A stretch of 64,000 bases of DNA from Inia geoffrensis (GCA_036417435.1 CM070905.1:62637092-62701091), one strand, 5' to 3'; positions 12,946 through 25,880 are shown, counted from the first letter of the stretch. The notes: a model not told the origin generated them from the sequence alone. Made by a program: numbers and translations.

Positions 12946-13994
12946 TAATTTTGTCATCCTTTCTACTGATACATTCAACTTCAAAGTTTCTGTTGTCCTA
13001 TTCAAGAGTGTCTGCACATCTGTCAAGAAATGTCAAAGCACTCTGTTCCTGAAATTCTTCCTTTTTGATTTCACAGCCTCTAACGCATCCCCACAAGCAC
13101 AGGATGTCATTCTGGGACAAATGAGAAATTCTGTTTTCACACCATCCGTGACTCTTTCTCAACATCTTGGTACTCACTGCAGGAAGTAACTCAAAGCCAG
13201 GACGTCATTGCTCATGAACAACGTTAGCTGTAACAAACCACAGAGTAAAACGACGGCAGTGTTGCAGGACCTGGTGCCGGAAACTTCTCTGTCTCAGGCT
13301 GATCTAGTCCTAAGAGGACAGACCAGCTACAGGCAATAGTCAAGCCACATGAGCGAGGAAGGATGCAGAGGGGGAGGATTTATTTGTGATGCTGCAGGCT
13401 TTTTTGTTTGTTTGTTTTTTTAACATGCATATCGGGACACTAACAGTGCCAGATTGCTCCTGGAAAATTCCCTGTATTTAACATGTGTAAATTAATTCTC
13501 GGAACTGTTTGCTACATGCTCACAAAGCAGCATGATCCTGAGTAATCAACTCTAGATATTAACTAACCTGAGGCTCCGTCCCAGCTCTTTCAGTTTTCTG
13601 AGTCAACCAGAGGAGCATTAAGGAAAGTTGAGTTGAAACGGGAGAAGAGATTTAATTAGCAAGGCTAATATTGATTGTAGATGAGCAAAGTAAGTGTATT
13701 TGAGTGTCTGTGATATACAAATCTCTAGGCTCTAGGGTTTAAGCAAACATTTATGATGAGGACTAAAAAGCACCATAATGCTTAGTATAGTAGAATTTGG
13801 GTGGTTTCATTTAAGTGACTTTTCCATATAATTCAACTTTATTTTTTAAAACAACTTTAAAAATAAGAAATCTTCATACATTTGACACCTGTCTTCAGGG
13901 ATATCTTGTCTTGTTAAACAGAGCAAAATCACCTTTTTTGATGGATTACTCATCATTGGAGCATCAGTTATTCCACAGTGGTGCGCTGGGAAAA

Positions 13995-14052
13995 TCTGTC
14001 TCAAGGTGTGATCCATGGACCCCAGGCAAGGAAATCACCTTGGAAGCTCATT
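13995..14052 (+). mobile_element. MER5-like DNA transposon, left part (split by a SINE)
   Basis: 'gtgtgatccatggacccc' and 'ggaaatcaccttggaagct' resemble the MER5 left end. The element continues at 14454-14540 on the other side of the inserted SINE. Confidence 0.75.
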
Positions 14053-14065
14053 AAAAATCAGACTC

Positions 14066-14440
14066 ATGACTTCCCTGGTGGCTCAGTGGTTAAGAGTCTG
14101 CCTGCCAATGTAGAGGATATGGGTTCGATCCCTGGTCCAGGAAGGGTCCCACATGCTGCGGAGCAACTAAACCAGTGTGCCACAACTACTGAGCCTGCGC
14201 TCTAGAGCCTGCCAGCCACAACTACTGAGCCTGTGCTCTAGAGCCCGCAAGCCACAACTACTGAGCCCGTGCGCCACAACGACTGAAGCCTGTGCGCCTA
14301 GATTCTGTGCTCCGCAACAAGAGAAGCCACCGCAATGAGAAGCCCGTGCACCGCAAGGAAGATTAGCCCCCGCTCACTGTAACTAGAGAAAGCCCGCGTG
14401 CAGCAATGAAGACCCAACGCAGCCAAAAAAAAAAAAAAAA
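14066..14440 (+). mobile_element. Long CHR-type SINE with an expanded internal repeat
   Basis: tRNA-like head (CTTCCCTGGTGGCTCAGTGG, B box GGTTCGATCCC) followed by a long body that ends CGCAGCCAAAAA. TSD AAAAATCAGACTC at 14053-14065 and 14441-14453, perfect 13 bp. The block CCACAACTACTGAGCC occurs three times (14174-14280 region), against once in the related copy at 44614. Confidence 0.95.
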
Positions 14441-14453
14441 AAAAATCAGACTC

Positions 14454-14540
14454 TTGGGTCCCACCTCCGGCTTCCTGAATCACAGTCCTTAGGTGGGACC
14501 CAGGATTCTCCATGTCCAATCCACTTCTCAGAGGATTCTT
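14454..14540 (+). mobile_element. MER5-like DNA transposon, right part
   Basis: 'cttgggtcccacctccggcttcctgaat' continues the MER5 pattern interrupted at 14052, and the flanks rejoin exactly if the SINE and one TSD are removed. Confidence 0.75.
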
Positions 14541-15214
14541 ATACAAACACAGGCCAGAGAGGCCCTAACTCAGGGTTAGTTGGGTATGTAGGAAAATGTC
14601 CTTGACTGAAAATGTGGCAGGAGGCCACCTATCTTTCTGTGCCTATTTGTTGTAGGGTCTCTGTTACTCTTCTCTTATGAGTACTAATCTTTCTGCAGTG
14701 TACTGGCTTTAAACCTACAAGCTGATACACAGGATCCTTGGCTGGGTGCTGGTCTTTGTGATGTCCACTTTCCATCCTTGAGCCTTATACCATCTGTTCA
14801 GGCTTGAGGGCTCTAGAAGGTATACTGCTGTGGGATTCAGGTGCCTGGCCCCAAGAAACCCATGTGGCCCCAAAGAACCAGCCATTTTACTGAAAATTGC
14901 ACTCACAGGATAAGACGGAACGGGAGAAATGCTAAAAGCCAAACACAGAACATGACTAGATGTTCAGAAGGCAGACAGATTGATGGGCTGGCTTGGTGAG
15001 AAGTAAAAAAAAAATCTGAACAACTCCTTAAGGGTACTGGTAAAAATGAGCCCTTGGGATCAGAGAAAATGAGAACAGAAGTTGTGGAACGTGCTGGAAG
15101 AGGTAGCTGCTACTTTAATGTGAGGCTGGGTCTCCTCCACCACAGAAACATTTTCTCCCACAGTGACTAAGCACTACATAGGGATCCATTTATCGGATTT
15201 GGGAGGAACTCAAG

Positions 15215-15420
15215 GCAGAGGTGGTGGGAAGATCGCTGACTGTGGAGTCAGAGGACTTGGGTCGAATACTGACTCACATATGTGGCTATGGGCAAGTCAG
15301 TCAGACCCATGGCGCCTCAGTAGTCTTAGCTGTGAAACAGGACAAAGAATTCATGCCCTCACTGAAGAGTTGTGTAGCTCCAATGAAGCAATGAATATGA
15401 AACAGCTTTGTAAACTGAAG
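15215..15420 (+). mobile_element. MIR SINE, plus orientation
   Basis: 'gactgtggagtcagaggacttggg' (MIR 5' part), 'ctatgggcaagtca' and 'cctcagtagtcttagctgtgaaa' (MIR core) in order. Confidence 0.88.
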
Positions 15421-17014
15421 ACACCTTACAAATATTTAATCAGAAATATCCTGCACTGTATACATATTTAAGTTGCTGCTACATCTTATCTGTAAGACAG
15501 AATGCTAAGAAAAACCCTAGGCTGGGAAAAAATTCAAATATGTTAATTATCTTAACATAAATAAACCTATCATATTGTCCAATATGGAGCTTAAATATCT
15601 GCTGTGCTTTTGTATCATGCAAAAGATAGCTTTAAACAAAAAATGAACAGTACTTCGACTTTTGCACAACTCATATTTAACATTCTCTTGAAATTGGTTG
15701 TTCTCATTTTCTTGATTGAAGGATAAGTGAAAAAGTCAATCAAGTCTTCATCTCATTTTCAAAACCCTCTTTCCTACCATCAATTTCTTAATGTCTACTT
15801 TACTTACATGATTTATTAGCTGAAATTGCAAAATGGTGGGGGAAATGGGAACATGCCAGGGAGAGAAGAGTGACAAGTAGGTCGATACAGTATACAAGAG
15901 GTTTGCCCAAACCTAAAATGCACTACGGACGGGAAAGAGGGGGGCTAACTTAGGAAACCTAACCATTGTCTGGCTTCACATCACTACTTTTAGTTGTTAT
16001 CTTTTCATTATAAAGTGGAAGATGTGCAAACATTTTTTTAAGGCAAAGCTAGTTCTTTCAGCAGAGAATTAAAATTAAAAGCAGACGGAGGCCCGGATAA
16101 TAAGTAGCAATAAATGCTTTTGCTGACATAGCTTCAATTTACAAATCACTGGCTTTTCCTGGCAGCGCTCGGGGAAGGAGGGTGAGGAAGTATCGCCTAC
16201 ACAGCCTGGATGAGGAAGATATGGAAAGCTTTAAAATTAAAGATGTGTTTCAACTTCTTATTCTAAAACACTTGATTTATGGTGACCATGATAAAATTCC
16301 AGTGAAACCTGAGTATGCTCTGCAGCCTCTGGAAACCCTGGGAGTGACTATGTCCTTATGCCTTCCCTGTTGTATCTGATTTTGACCTGTATACTTTGTG
16401 AGTGGGAGCCCAGTCCATAATGTGTGCACAAAAATATGTGTGGTTTAGAATCTGCATGTATTTCCATTTTTTCCTACACTTGAGCAGTAGAACACCCTTG
16501 TGAGAATATGAAAAATAAACTAGTAATAAATAAATAATAGGAAGCCAAAGGGATGTAGATGAATTATGGCAATTGATAGTACTTCTTAAGAAATTTTAAT
16601 GACAAACATAAATACTCTTGGTTTAGTTTCTAAAACCTGGAAGACTACCAGTAAAAAGGAACTGATAAAACTGCTAGATTTTGAGAAGAGAGTTGAGAGA
16701 TGCTATAGGGAAAAATTTTCTCTGAGCCTGTTAAGTAACATGAATGAGAATTAGAAGTGGATGACGAACACAGAACAAGTCATTGAAGGCAGCAGAAAAC
16801 CCCCAAGGTAAGAGATCAAATATCAGCCTATAGATGCTGCAACCCAACTCAGAGGCCCCAGCACGGGTGGAAAATGTGAAGACAATCCCCTCTGAAATAG
16901 CGGTCCTCTCCCCCTTTGATTCTTCTTTGGGAAAGGATTTTCTCTAAATTCTCACTTGGTGCAAAACACAGAATTCATTCCTTCTAGGATGCAATTGACG
17001 GGGGATGGAAAAAG

Positions 17015-17345
17015 TTATTTTTCTACTTCTTCACCTTTTCCCAGTCCCTTGAGGAGAAGCATAACTGCGTATTCCAGTTCTCTTAGAACAGTGAAGGCTT
17101 TTAAAGGAAACTTTCTCATCTTTCTTGATTTTGGCGGTTTTCCCTCGGGCGTTGTTTTTGATCCTTTTATTCTTTGGTGACTTGGCCACCTCACATGACT
17201 CTCCCTGCTGACGGCTTTCGAAAATGACTTCACCCTCCAACCTCCTCCATCTGGCTGCCTGTATGATATCACCTTTGGAACTCAGCTTCCCATCTTTGCC
17301 TCTAACGCCTGTCTTCTCTCTTCCCTTTATTATTATTAAAAACAA
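17015..17345 (-). pseudogene. Possible degenerate processed pseudogene or old repeat (Lys/Arg-rich)
   Basis: On the minus strand two overlapping frames are open for 85 and 104 codons, and the longer is very basic (SPKNKRIKNN, GKTAKIKKDEK, SSKGD). I do not recognise the family. The two frames may be halves of one coding sequence broken by a frameshift, but there is no start, polyA tail or TSD that would settle it. Low-complexity chance reading is also possible. Confidence 0.25.
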
Positions 17346-17460
17346 ACCAAAAAACCCTCCTCCTTTTTGTCAAATCAGGAGAGTTTTCTGTCATTATCCC
17401 TTTCCTTCTACCAAATCCTATCTGTTCCCACTCTAATCTCATTTATTCTCATTATTTTTT

Positions 17461-17650
17461 ATGCATATTCTTTTAAGGATAACACACGCACATGGCACAA
17501 AATTTAAAAGGCACAAAAAGGAATATAGTAAAACTCCAACCTCATTCTCATTTCTGCTTAACTCCTCTCAACTCCTCTCTAATCTAGTCCCCTGCCCCAG
17601 AAGCAATTACTATTGCCAGGTTCTCCTGTATCTTTGTTTCCCTAATTTAA
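17461..17650 (-). mobile_element. Old L1 3'UTR fragment
   Basis: 'cacatggcacaaaatttaaaaggcacaaaa' followed by 'cccctgccccagaagcaattactattgccaggttct' matches a motif order I associate with L1M 3' regions. Orientation is uncertain. Confidence 0.55.
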
Positions 17651-17907
17651 GACAAAAAAAAAAAAGGGAAAGGGAACAAGATTCTAAATGTAATATATTT
17701 TACTCCACTAACTTCTTTTCAGCTTTCGGTCTATTTGAGAAATTTCTTCATTTATTTCCCATGCATTCGTCTATGGGCTTTCCATACGGTTCTTCCTCCC
17801 TAGATGTGGGTATTTTTCAAGTCTCTGCCTGGACCTCTCAGAACATGAACTAATACCCATGAACTATTTTTGCTCATAAGAATGCAGAGTCCCATCTCTA
17901 CAGGCCC

Positions 17908-17924
17908 GGGGGGGGGGGGGGGGG
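17908..17924. repeat. (G)17 homopolymer
   Basis: Seventeen consecutive G residues, preceded by CCC and followed by AAGATT. Unusual length for mammalian intronic DNA, where A/T runs dominate. Confidence 0.97.
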
Positions 17925-18111
17925 AAGATTTAAAAGAACAAAGCAGAAAAAAAAAAAACCCAAAACCCATCCCTCAATTTGTTTATATAATTAATCTGTC
18001 TTGAGTAGTATCCCTTATTCCGATGTCAGCGGTCACCAGAAGAACCACAGTAAGGGATCAGCATCTAAATGACAATGGTTGTCTCAGAATCACAGCTGGG
18101 GAGTGGATTTA

Positions 18112-18152
18112 AATAGATGGATGGACAGATAGATGGGTAGTTGGATAGAAAG
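18112..18152. repeat. Imperfect (GATG/GATA)n tetranucleotide tract
   Basis: 'agatggatggacagatagatgggtagttggatag' is a decayed tetranucleotide repeat. Confidence 0.8.
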
Positions 18153-20254
18153 AGCCAATCAACTGTGAAGTGTTACCAAGCCCTAAAATCATATTTCATT
18201 TGATGAGAACAACAGAAGCCTGATTAATGCATGTGGGAATTTCATTTCAAAGTTATACCAATGGCCTTTCAAGGGCCTGATTCTTCCTAGGGCTCCCTGA
18301 GTCCATGTAAAATCGGCCAGTGTAAGATTTTAGGGCTCCTACATATGAGTTTCATTGATCTTGTGTAATGATTAAGTGTGGGATAATTGTTGAATAGGAA
18401 ACAGAATTGTTTCCCTTGGGATAATACTCTTGATACCCGGAAGTGTCCTGAAAAGTTTATGCTAGAAGGGTAAGCGCATACACTTTGATGCTTTCTGTTT
18501 CAGGTTTTACTTTTACTAAAAACTCATTAAAGGAGGCAAAGGAAAGCCTTCTGAGAGGAGTGAGGTGAATCATGCACGCTTTAGTGAGCAGAGCTACTAT
18601 GCCCAGGTCATATACTGGGTCACAGGAGCACCTCCCTGGCTAATTTCCCTCCGAGATTAAAATTACACCTGTTCCCTAGAAATCAAGGAATCATCAAACA
18701 CCTTTTTTTTTTTTAAATCTCAGGACTGTGAATGGAAAATACCAGTTTTCTACCGACTCATTCTTTTGATTGTTCAAACACTGAGGTGTGGATGGACTTG
18801 GACTTGAGATGAAGGAGATTCTGAGTTTTACTGACAGACAGGAAAACCTGTGAAACCACCGACAGTCTATGACTCCATTATGGGGCCAATACTGCTCGGA
18901 TAAATCTTGTCAGGAATGCTTTATTAGGGGTTCACAAAAATAATTCAATCATTTAAAACGCGGTATTCAAATTCTTTCAATATACCTTGATGACAAACTA
19001 ACACAGAACCCAGGTGTTTTCCTAAAGCGATTGTGATTCAGAGCTTTCTTTCTGAAATATGAACTCTCCATAGCCAATTTATAAATCCAGTTAGATGTAA
19101 AAGTGACAGTTTAGACAACCATCAAATCATTATTTTTTTCTGTCACTGAAAAGTCTGGTTGGAAAGAAGAATGTATTTGAAGAAGATTCCTCTTAACTCT
19201 AATAAAAGTAACTTACAGTGCTATAAAGCTATTGGCATTCAGGCAATAGTAGATACATTGCTCCTGTTTGAAATTAAATAAAATTCACATTCTATTTTGT
19301 GTGTCTAAGTAAACCACCATTTTGTAAAATAAGAATAATAGCATAGTGAAATAGATCCCTAAAGCATAAACATTTAAAAAGAGGGTGTTAAGTTAGCCCA
19401 CCAGGGTGCAACTGTCTTCTTTTATACTATATTCTTGAAGATGGTAAAAATTACAACCAAGTTACCATGAGGGAATAAGAGGACTAGCTGGGAAAGATGA
19501 TATTTGAGCTGTTAACCAAAAGGAACAGGGTAATCTAGAGGGATATACTGACATGACAGACTTGGAGACAAACTATAGAGACAGTAAGTAGTATATCATA
19601 CCACTTGAATACAGTAATTTTCCATTAAACCATAATCTAAAATGACATCTTCTCCAGGAGCTACCAAAAGGAGACAGAGGCAGATGGAATAGTCTGTGGT
19701 TTCAAGAAGTGGGGAGGGTGTCATGGGCACCAGCCACCCCCCGAACCTGAAGCTAAAAACACAATGTGATGAAACGTGGAAATAATGAATTCATCCGAGA
19801 GATTCTAGCTGCTGAGGCACTGAGAAAGCCATGGTGATAAGATTTTGATCTGGAACCTGATGGTTCTACTCAGTAAAATCTGTATGTTTTGTATATTATC
19901 ATCCCTGAAATTCTACAGACCAGGCTTGCATATGCCATCCAAGACATGTAAGTCTTAGGAAGAAAAGCCAGACAATCTTGCAAAAGGAAAACTATCTTTG
20001 GATTGGATCAGTTCACACTTTGATAATGAACTTTTGCCCAGAGTCCATTCTGAAACTTGAGAGTTAAGCAAGCTTTTCCTTCAAACAGTTAGAGAAATGC
20101 CATATGCAAAGATTTTATACCTCTCTCAAGACCGAGGGAAAAAATCTACTTTAAGTTGACATGTTAGCTTTTACGGTATTATGTACGTTTATTTTTTTAA
20201 GAGTCCAACTATTCACCATGCTTATAGAAATTAGACAATATGAATTATGAATTA

Positions 20255-20581
20255 TTTTTTAAAATAAGTGTATTATTATTATTATTTTTTTTTTTTGGTT
20301 GCACTGGGTCTTCATTGCTGTGCGAGGGCTTTCTCTAGTTGCCACGAATGGGGGTTACTCTTCATTGTGGTGCGCGGGCTTCTCATTGCGGTGGCTTCTC
20401 TTGTTGTGGAGAACAGGCTCTAGGCGCACAGGCTTCAGTAGTTGTGGCACGGGGGCTCAGTAGTTGTGGCTCACGGGCTTAGTTGCTCTGTGGCATATGG
20501 GATCTTCCCAGACCAGGGATCGAACCCATGTCCCCTGCATTGGCAGGAGGATTCTTAACCACCGTGCACCAAGGAAGTCCC
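20255..20581 (-). mobile_element. Long CHR-type SINE, minus strand
   Basis: The reverse complement reads from the head (GGACTTCCTTGGTGCACGG, B-box GGTTCGATCCC) through a long body to an A-rich tail, which appears as the T-run at 20285-20297. TSD TGAATTATGAATTA at 20241-20254 and 20582-20595, perfect 14 bp. A (TTA)n tract adjoins the tail. Confidence 0.95.
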
Positions 20582-20774
20582 TGAATTATGAATTAGTATG
20601 TGTAGATAGTATCTTCCAAGATGATAACATCAAAATCAAATAACTCCTTGCTTGCATAGCCTGAGTCTCAATTTTATTTAATGGCAGGATTAAATAAAAC
20701 ACTAAAGAGAGATTATAACACTAAAAATAAACTATATTTGTTTATTATGTATTTGGAATTAAAAGCAGGGTCTT

Positions 20775-21255
20775 GAAGAGTTATTTGCACACCAATGTTC
20801 GTAGCAGCCTTATTTACAATGGCCAAGGGATGGAAGCAACCCAAATGTGTCCACTGATAGATAAACAGATAAGTAAAATGTGGTGTATACATACAATAGA
20901 TGATTCAACCTTAAAAAGGAAGGAAACCCTGCCACATGCTACGACATGGATGAACCTTGAGGACATTATGCTAAGTGAAATAAGCCAGTCACAAAAAGAG
21001 AAATACTGCATGATTCCACTTATATGAGGTAATCTAAAGTAGTCAAATTCCTAAAAACAGAAAGTAGAATGGTAGTTACCAGTGGCTGGGGGAGGGGAAA
21101 ACGGAGGGTGGTTGTTTGATGGGTATAGAGTTTCAGGTTTTCAAGATGAAAAAGTTCTGGAGATCTGTGTACAACAATATGAATATACTTAACCCTACTG
21201 AACTGGACATTTAAAAATGGTTAAGATGGTACATTTTATGATAAAAAACCATCTT
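20775..21255 (+). mobile_element. L1 3' end (ORF2 end plus 3'UTR), plus orientation
   Basis: 'ttacaatggccaagggatgg', 'tgtccactgatagataaaca', 'gacattatgctaagtgaaataagcc' and 'ggttaccagtggctgggg' are the standard L1 ORF2-end/3'UTR sequence of mid-age L1M families. 5'-truncated. Confidence 0.9.
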
Positions 21256-21274
21256 CAACGTGTACTGGAGGCGC

Positions 21275-21498
21275 TGCTAAATTAGGGGACAGCAAACACT
21301 TTTCTGTAAAGGGGAAGAACCTAAATATTTTGGCTTTGCAGACCACAGTCTCTGTCCTTAACTGCTCGACTCTGCCATGGAATTGTGAAAGCCACAGAAA
21401 ATACGTAAATGAATGGGCATGGTTGTATTAACGATAAAAACCTTACCAAATTAGGCAGCTGGCCCGTGGGCCACAGGTTTCTGACTCCCACGAAAGTA
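21275..21498 (-). mobile_element. Non-autonomous DNA-transposon-like element
   Basis: Contains 'gtaaaggggaagaacctaaatattttggctttgcagacc' and 'ggcccgtgggccacaggtttctgac', the two ends of a common mammalian MER-class element in reverse order. I do not assign a family name. Confidence 0.65.
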
Positions 21499-23880
21499 TG
21501 AGTATCTACCTAAGAGACAAATATTAACACTTTGTAAACGCCAAGCGCTCCTCTACCCAAGAGTTAGGAGTGAAACATTCTTGTTTTCCAGAGCCCAAGA
21601 TGAGAGCAACAGCAAAAGGCCCAAAGCAAATGCAACAAGACCATAACCTGCCTGTAGTGGGAGAACACTACACAAAAGGACACGTTAGCCCCACCCACGT
21701 GTATATACTTCTTTACTGAGGAGCTTAATGATTTTAGAGCTTAACGATTTAAAGGAAAACTACAAATATTACAGCTGGAAGAGAGCCTGGTGATCATCTA
21801 GTACCTACCCTCTCCTTGCGTGGATGAGAAACTGCAACCGGCTTATTACCCCACTTGGAGCTGTCACAGCTGGTGTAGGCAGGGCTGGGAACGGAGCACA
21901 CCGCCACCCCGCTCTGAGGTCATGCTTCATCCTCCTCTCTATTTCCAGTCACTAGCAGAAGCCAGCCAGCCATCAGCTCTGCAAGAATTAGCTGTTTCAT
22001 GCATGCTTTTCCAAATGGTCTTGGCTTAATCCTGAAACTAATTTTTGCTCTTCACCAAGTTCAGTGGAGAAAATCAATAAAGACATACAAGGCCGCAAAG
22101 GCCTCATCTCATGAAATTCAGAAATGAAAGCGAGGGCATAATGATCTGTTCCCTTCCCCGTCGTGCCATGTGAAAATAGCATGTTTTTCTTTTGGCGTTT
22201 AGGTAGTATAAAGAAACAGCAATCCAAGGGTGGAGGCTAGCAGCTAGATTCAATCTTCTTGGGGACCACAAAAAACAGGCACCCTAGTTAAACAACCAAA
22301 ACAAATAACAAGCACACATCAAATACCAACAAATGAAGATGGAGGGTTGTGAAACAGATATGATAGTGTGTGTTAGTTTTACAAAAGGAACTTTCACCTC
22401 ATCAAAGGACTCAAGCCAGTGCAGAGAATTTTAGAACCAGAAAAGACAGAGAGATAAGGGGTCAAATCCTCCCTCTGCTTTTATGTATGAATTGGGCAAA
22501 GCCCTGGGAGCCAAGGCACTGCCTTCACAGATACTTACTGCTGGTCTACTGTATGGACCAAATCCTGACATTTTCCACACTCACTCAACACAGCTTGCTG
22601 CGTGGAGCCCCGCCCCGCCCTTGGCCCTGAACAGAGGCAGAGCACTGGGTTAAGCCTGAAAGCTGGATGGCTCAGGCAAAAAGGAAAGGCCTTTATTGCA
22701 GAACAGGGAGATGGCTGAGCAGTGACACGCCTGCGTTACTTGGCATCTCCAGATCCCATGGGACCTGCCCTCAATTGCTAAAAGAGCCCGACCTCTGACA
22801 AAGACCAATGATTTCAGCAGTAATTAATGATACTGTCAAATTAATTAACCCAAGTCTTTGTCCACGGGAAAAAAACCCCTCTGATGTCAATACTGCTGTT
22901 TACTAGTCCTTGATCAAGCTCCACAGACCCAAACCTTCAGTGGGGACACAGGGACACCACTGACAGATGACTCTAATATGTCCGCACCTATTAAGCCACC
23001 ACCATTTGTTAACAAACCTTCTCACGGTAACATACGCTTCGATGATATGTCTAGCGAATTCACAGCTCTCCAAAATCTAGCATTCTTTTAAATAGATACA
23101 AGCCTGAGAACACCAGTGTATCTTTCACATTCCCTACAATACCTTTTTGATACCCTTTTGAATTATGGTGATGAAACACAAGACAAATGCTGTAGGATTT
23201 CATTAAGCCACTTAATAAATGGCCCTCATTAAAACGCCAGTTCCCTTGTCCTTGTCTATAAGGACTCCAACTAATCCAAATGCCCACATATACATTTCCA
23301 TATTATCTCTTTAGAGGATTCAGAAATATTTTCTTACACCTAGCACAGCTTTCATTCCATTTAGAATAATTACCCTCTATCCCATTTCTGACTTTCAAGA
23401 AAAACAAGACACTTAACTGACCCCAGGAGGACCCTCTCAAGGGCATCAGGCTGCAAAAGCTCTTCTGTGAGCTCACAACTTAAGCTGATGTAATCTGCTA
23501 CAAGGAGCTGACTTCTATTTTTAAGTTATACCCTTTTACTCTGCCTTCAAAGGGCACAATATCACACGTTGTAACTGCTCATAAAATACTTTGTGGCCTC
23601 CTCTCCCATCCATTTCCCTCCTGGGGTGCATCACACTGTCAGGAGCGTTTCCAATGGCAACAGCAGCCCAGCCCTGCCCATTTAAATGCATCCACCATTT
23701 CCCATTATTTGGTCTTTAGGAGAAGAGCTACACAGGGCCCCACTCTCCAGGTGTCTTGTTTACCATGGTAATTTTGACAAGGAACAGATGACTAGCAGGG
23801 TCCTTCTTGAGGGCTGAGATCAAGCTTTCCCACCTCTTTGTATTTCCATCCCCAAAGACAGGCACTTAATAAATGCTTAG

Positions 23881-24288
23881 ATTCCATATATATGGAATCT
23901 AAGAGAAAAAAAAATGTCATGAAGAACCTAGGGGTAAGACAGGAATAAAGACACAGACCTACTAGAGCATGGACTTGAGGATATGGGGAGGGGGAAGGGT
24001 AAGCTGTGACAAAGTGAGAGAGTGGCATGGACATATATACACTACCAAACGTAAGGTAGATAGCTAGTGGCAAGCAGCCACATAGCACAGGGAGATCAGC
24101 TCGGTGCTTTGTGACCACCTAGAGGGGTGGGATAGGGAGGGTGGGAGGGAGACGAAAGAGGGAAGAGATATGGGGACATATGTATATGTATAACTGATTC
24201 ACTTTGTTATAAAGCAGAAACTAACACACCATTGTAAAGCAATTATACTCCAATAAAGATGTTAAAAAAAGAAAAAAGAAAAGAAAAG
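23881..24288 (+). mobile_element. 5'-truncated young L1 3' end
   Basis: Matches the cetartiodactyl L1 3' end closely: 'gacctactagagcatggact', 'ggtgggatagggagggtggg', 'acaccattgtaaagcaattatactccaataaagatgtt', then an A-rich tail. TSD AAATGCTTA at 23871-23879 and 24289-24297. A 22-bp palindrome (23879-23900) sits at the 5' junction. Confidence 0.95.
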
Positions 24289-24619
24289 AAATGCTTACTA
24301 ATGTTGCCACCGAGAGCTCTGTCATCGGGCCTGTGTGCTCAAAGGGTGCCAGAATGAAAACAGATCATTTGCTTTGTTTAATTTTAAGTATTTCATTCAT
24401 CATTTCGGTCATGCTCACTGCATGTTATTTAAAAAGTTGCTTAGCATCTTGAAAACACTAGGAAAAAAGCCTTGGTTGGAAGTGAAAGTACATTTGATCT
24501 TGCTCTTCATTTATTTATACTTATTCTGCTCATTTCTAAAAACGACTGAAGAGCTCTGTAATTAACGTGGTGCTGTTACTGAGTCTGGCGGAGGTCAGAA
24601 CAGGACATTTATTTCTCTC

Positions 24620-25240
24620 TGGTCCACTTTCCTCTTCATTCCCTGGGTATCCCTGTCTCGTCTGTGGCTCGCCCAGCCTCAAGGTTCAGGCCCTTCCAAT
24701 CCCTTCTCCCCACTGAAATCTGAGCGAGCTTGTGAGAACACAGATTGGATCATTCCCCTCCCCTTCTCAACACCCTTCATTCCCCTCGGCCCTCAGGGAG
24801 ATGTCCCTTCAGCTGTGGTCTGCTTATCTGCCCCCCACCCCCTTTGCCTTTCACACTCTGGTTGCAGGGATCTAAAAGGAGCTAATCTCGTCCTGTTTGC
24901 CTTCACCTAAAGGCCTCTGTCCACGTTGCTTCCTCAGACTGGCACTCTGCTGTCCCTAGTCCCTCCACCCTGCTCCTTCCCTCTCATCCTTCAGGGCTAG
25001 TTTAGATGCCACTTCCTCCAGGAAGCCCGCCCTGGGTGTTCCTGTGGCACCATGTGCTACCTGAGACAACGGTTCACCTTACCACACCGTGTTTACTTGC
25101 TCTGTCTCCAAGTGACTGCCCGGGACAGCAGGGCAGCTTCTGTGTCTGCTCACTCACTACTGTATCCCGCTGCAGGTGGCCTGGCACAAGGTGAGCTTCA
25201 ATATCCTTTGCTGGATGAATGAATAAATGAATAAGTGCAC
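24620..25240 (+). mobile_element. L2 3' region, plus orientation
   Basis: Runs through 'catccttcagggctagtttagatgccacttcctccaggaagcc', 'gtttacttgctctgtctcc' and the terminal 'ggatgaatgaataaatgaataa', in the L2 order. Confidence 0.9.
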
Positions 25241-25784
25241 ACTAAAGATCGCAACCAGCCGGGGGTGGGGGGTCACACTTGCGAAGTATGAATTAGAATG
25301 TTGTTTCCTCAGAAAGTATGAACCCAAAGAACAGAATTTAGTTCAGGAGTCATCAGTTAGAATGTGAGGGAGGCAGCTGGCTCTGAGGAGACTCACTCAA
25401 TTCCCCCACCCACGGTGACTCCAAAGGAGCTGGACCACTCTCCCAGAGGACTCAGAAAACACATTTCATAACACTTTCCTGAGAGATAAATGGAGACTCT
25501 GTTTAAAATGGAATCCCACTGGGACAAAACACTAAAGCTGACCCAAAGTTAAGATTCATGCTATGAACTCCACGCAAATAGCATCCTCCACAATTTAAAT
25601 TCATTCCATAGAGGGCAGCAAGGCACAAACTAATAATGCTACTTCTTACCTGCAAAACCGTATATATCAGTTTCCCAAACATTATAAGGTCAGTTGCATG
25701 TGGTGGGAAAGCTCTACAGGTGTGAGAAGGCATGAATCTGGCACTCAAATGCCATGGCTCGCTTCTGGCCATCTGATATGGGTG

Positions 25785-25880
25785 CTAACTTGGACCAGGT
25801 GCTGGGCTGGCCCTGGGACTGTGGCAGTAAAGAGAACTAACCGTGTCCCTGTCCTTGTGGAGAGTCTAGTCTAATCAAAT
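25785..25880 (-). mobile_element. L2 fragment, minus orientation
   Basis: 'ccaggtgctgggctggccctgggactgtggcagtaaagag' follows the antisense L2 3' pattern. Confidence 0.6.

Noticed and set aside
22600..22625. Short GC-rich patch as a CpG island or promoter
   Set aside because: Only about 20 bp (CCCCGCCCCGCCC) in otherwise average sequence; far from any transcript start.
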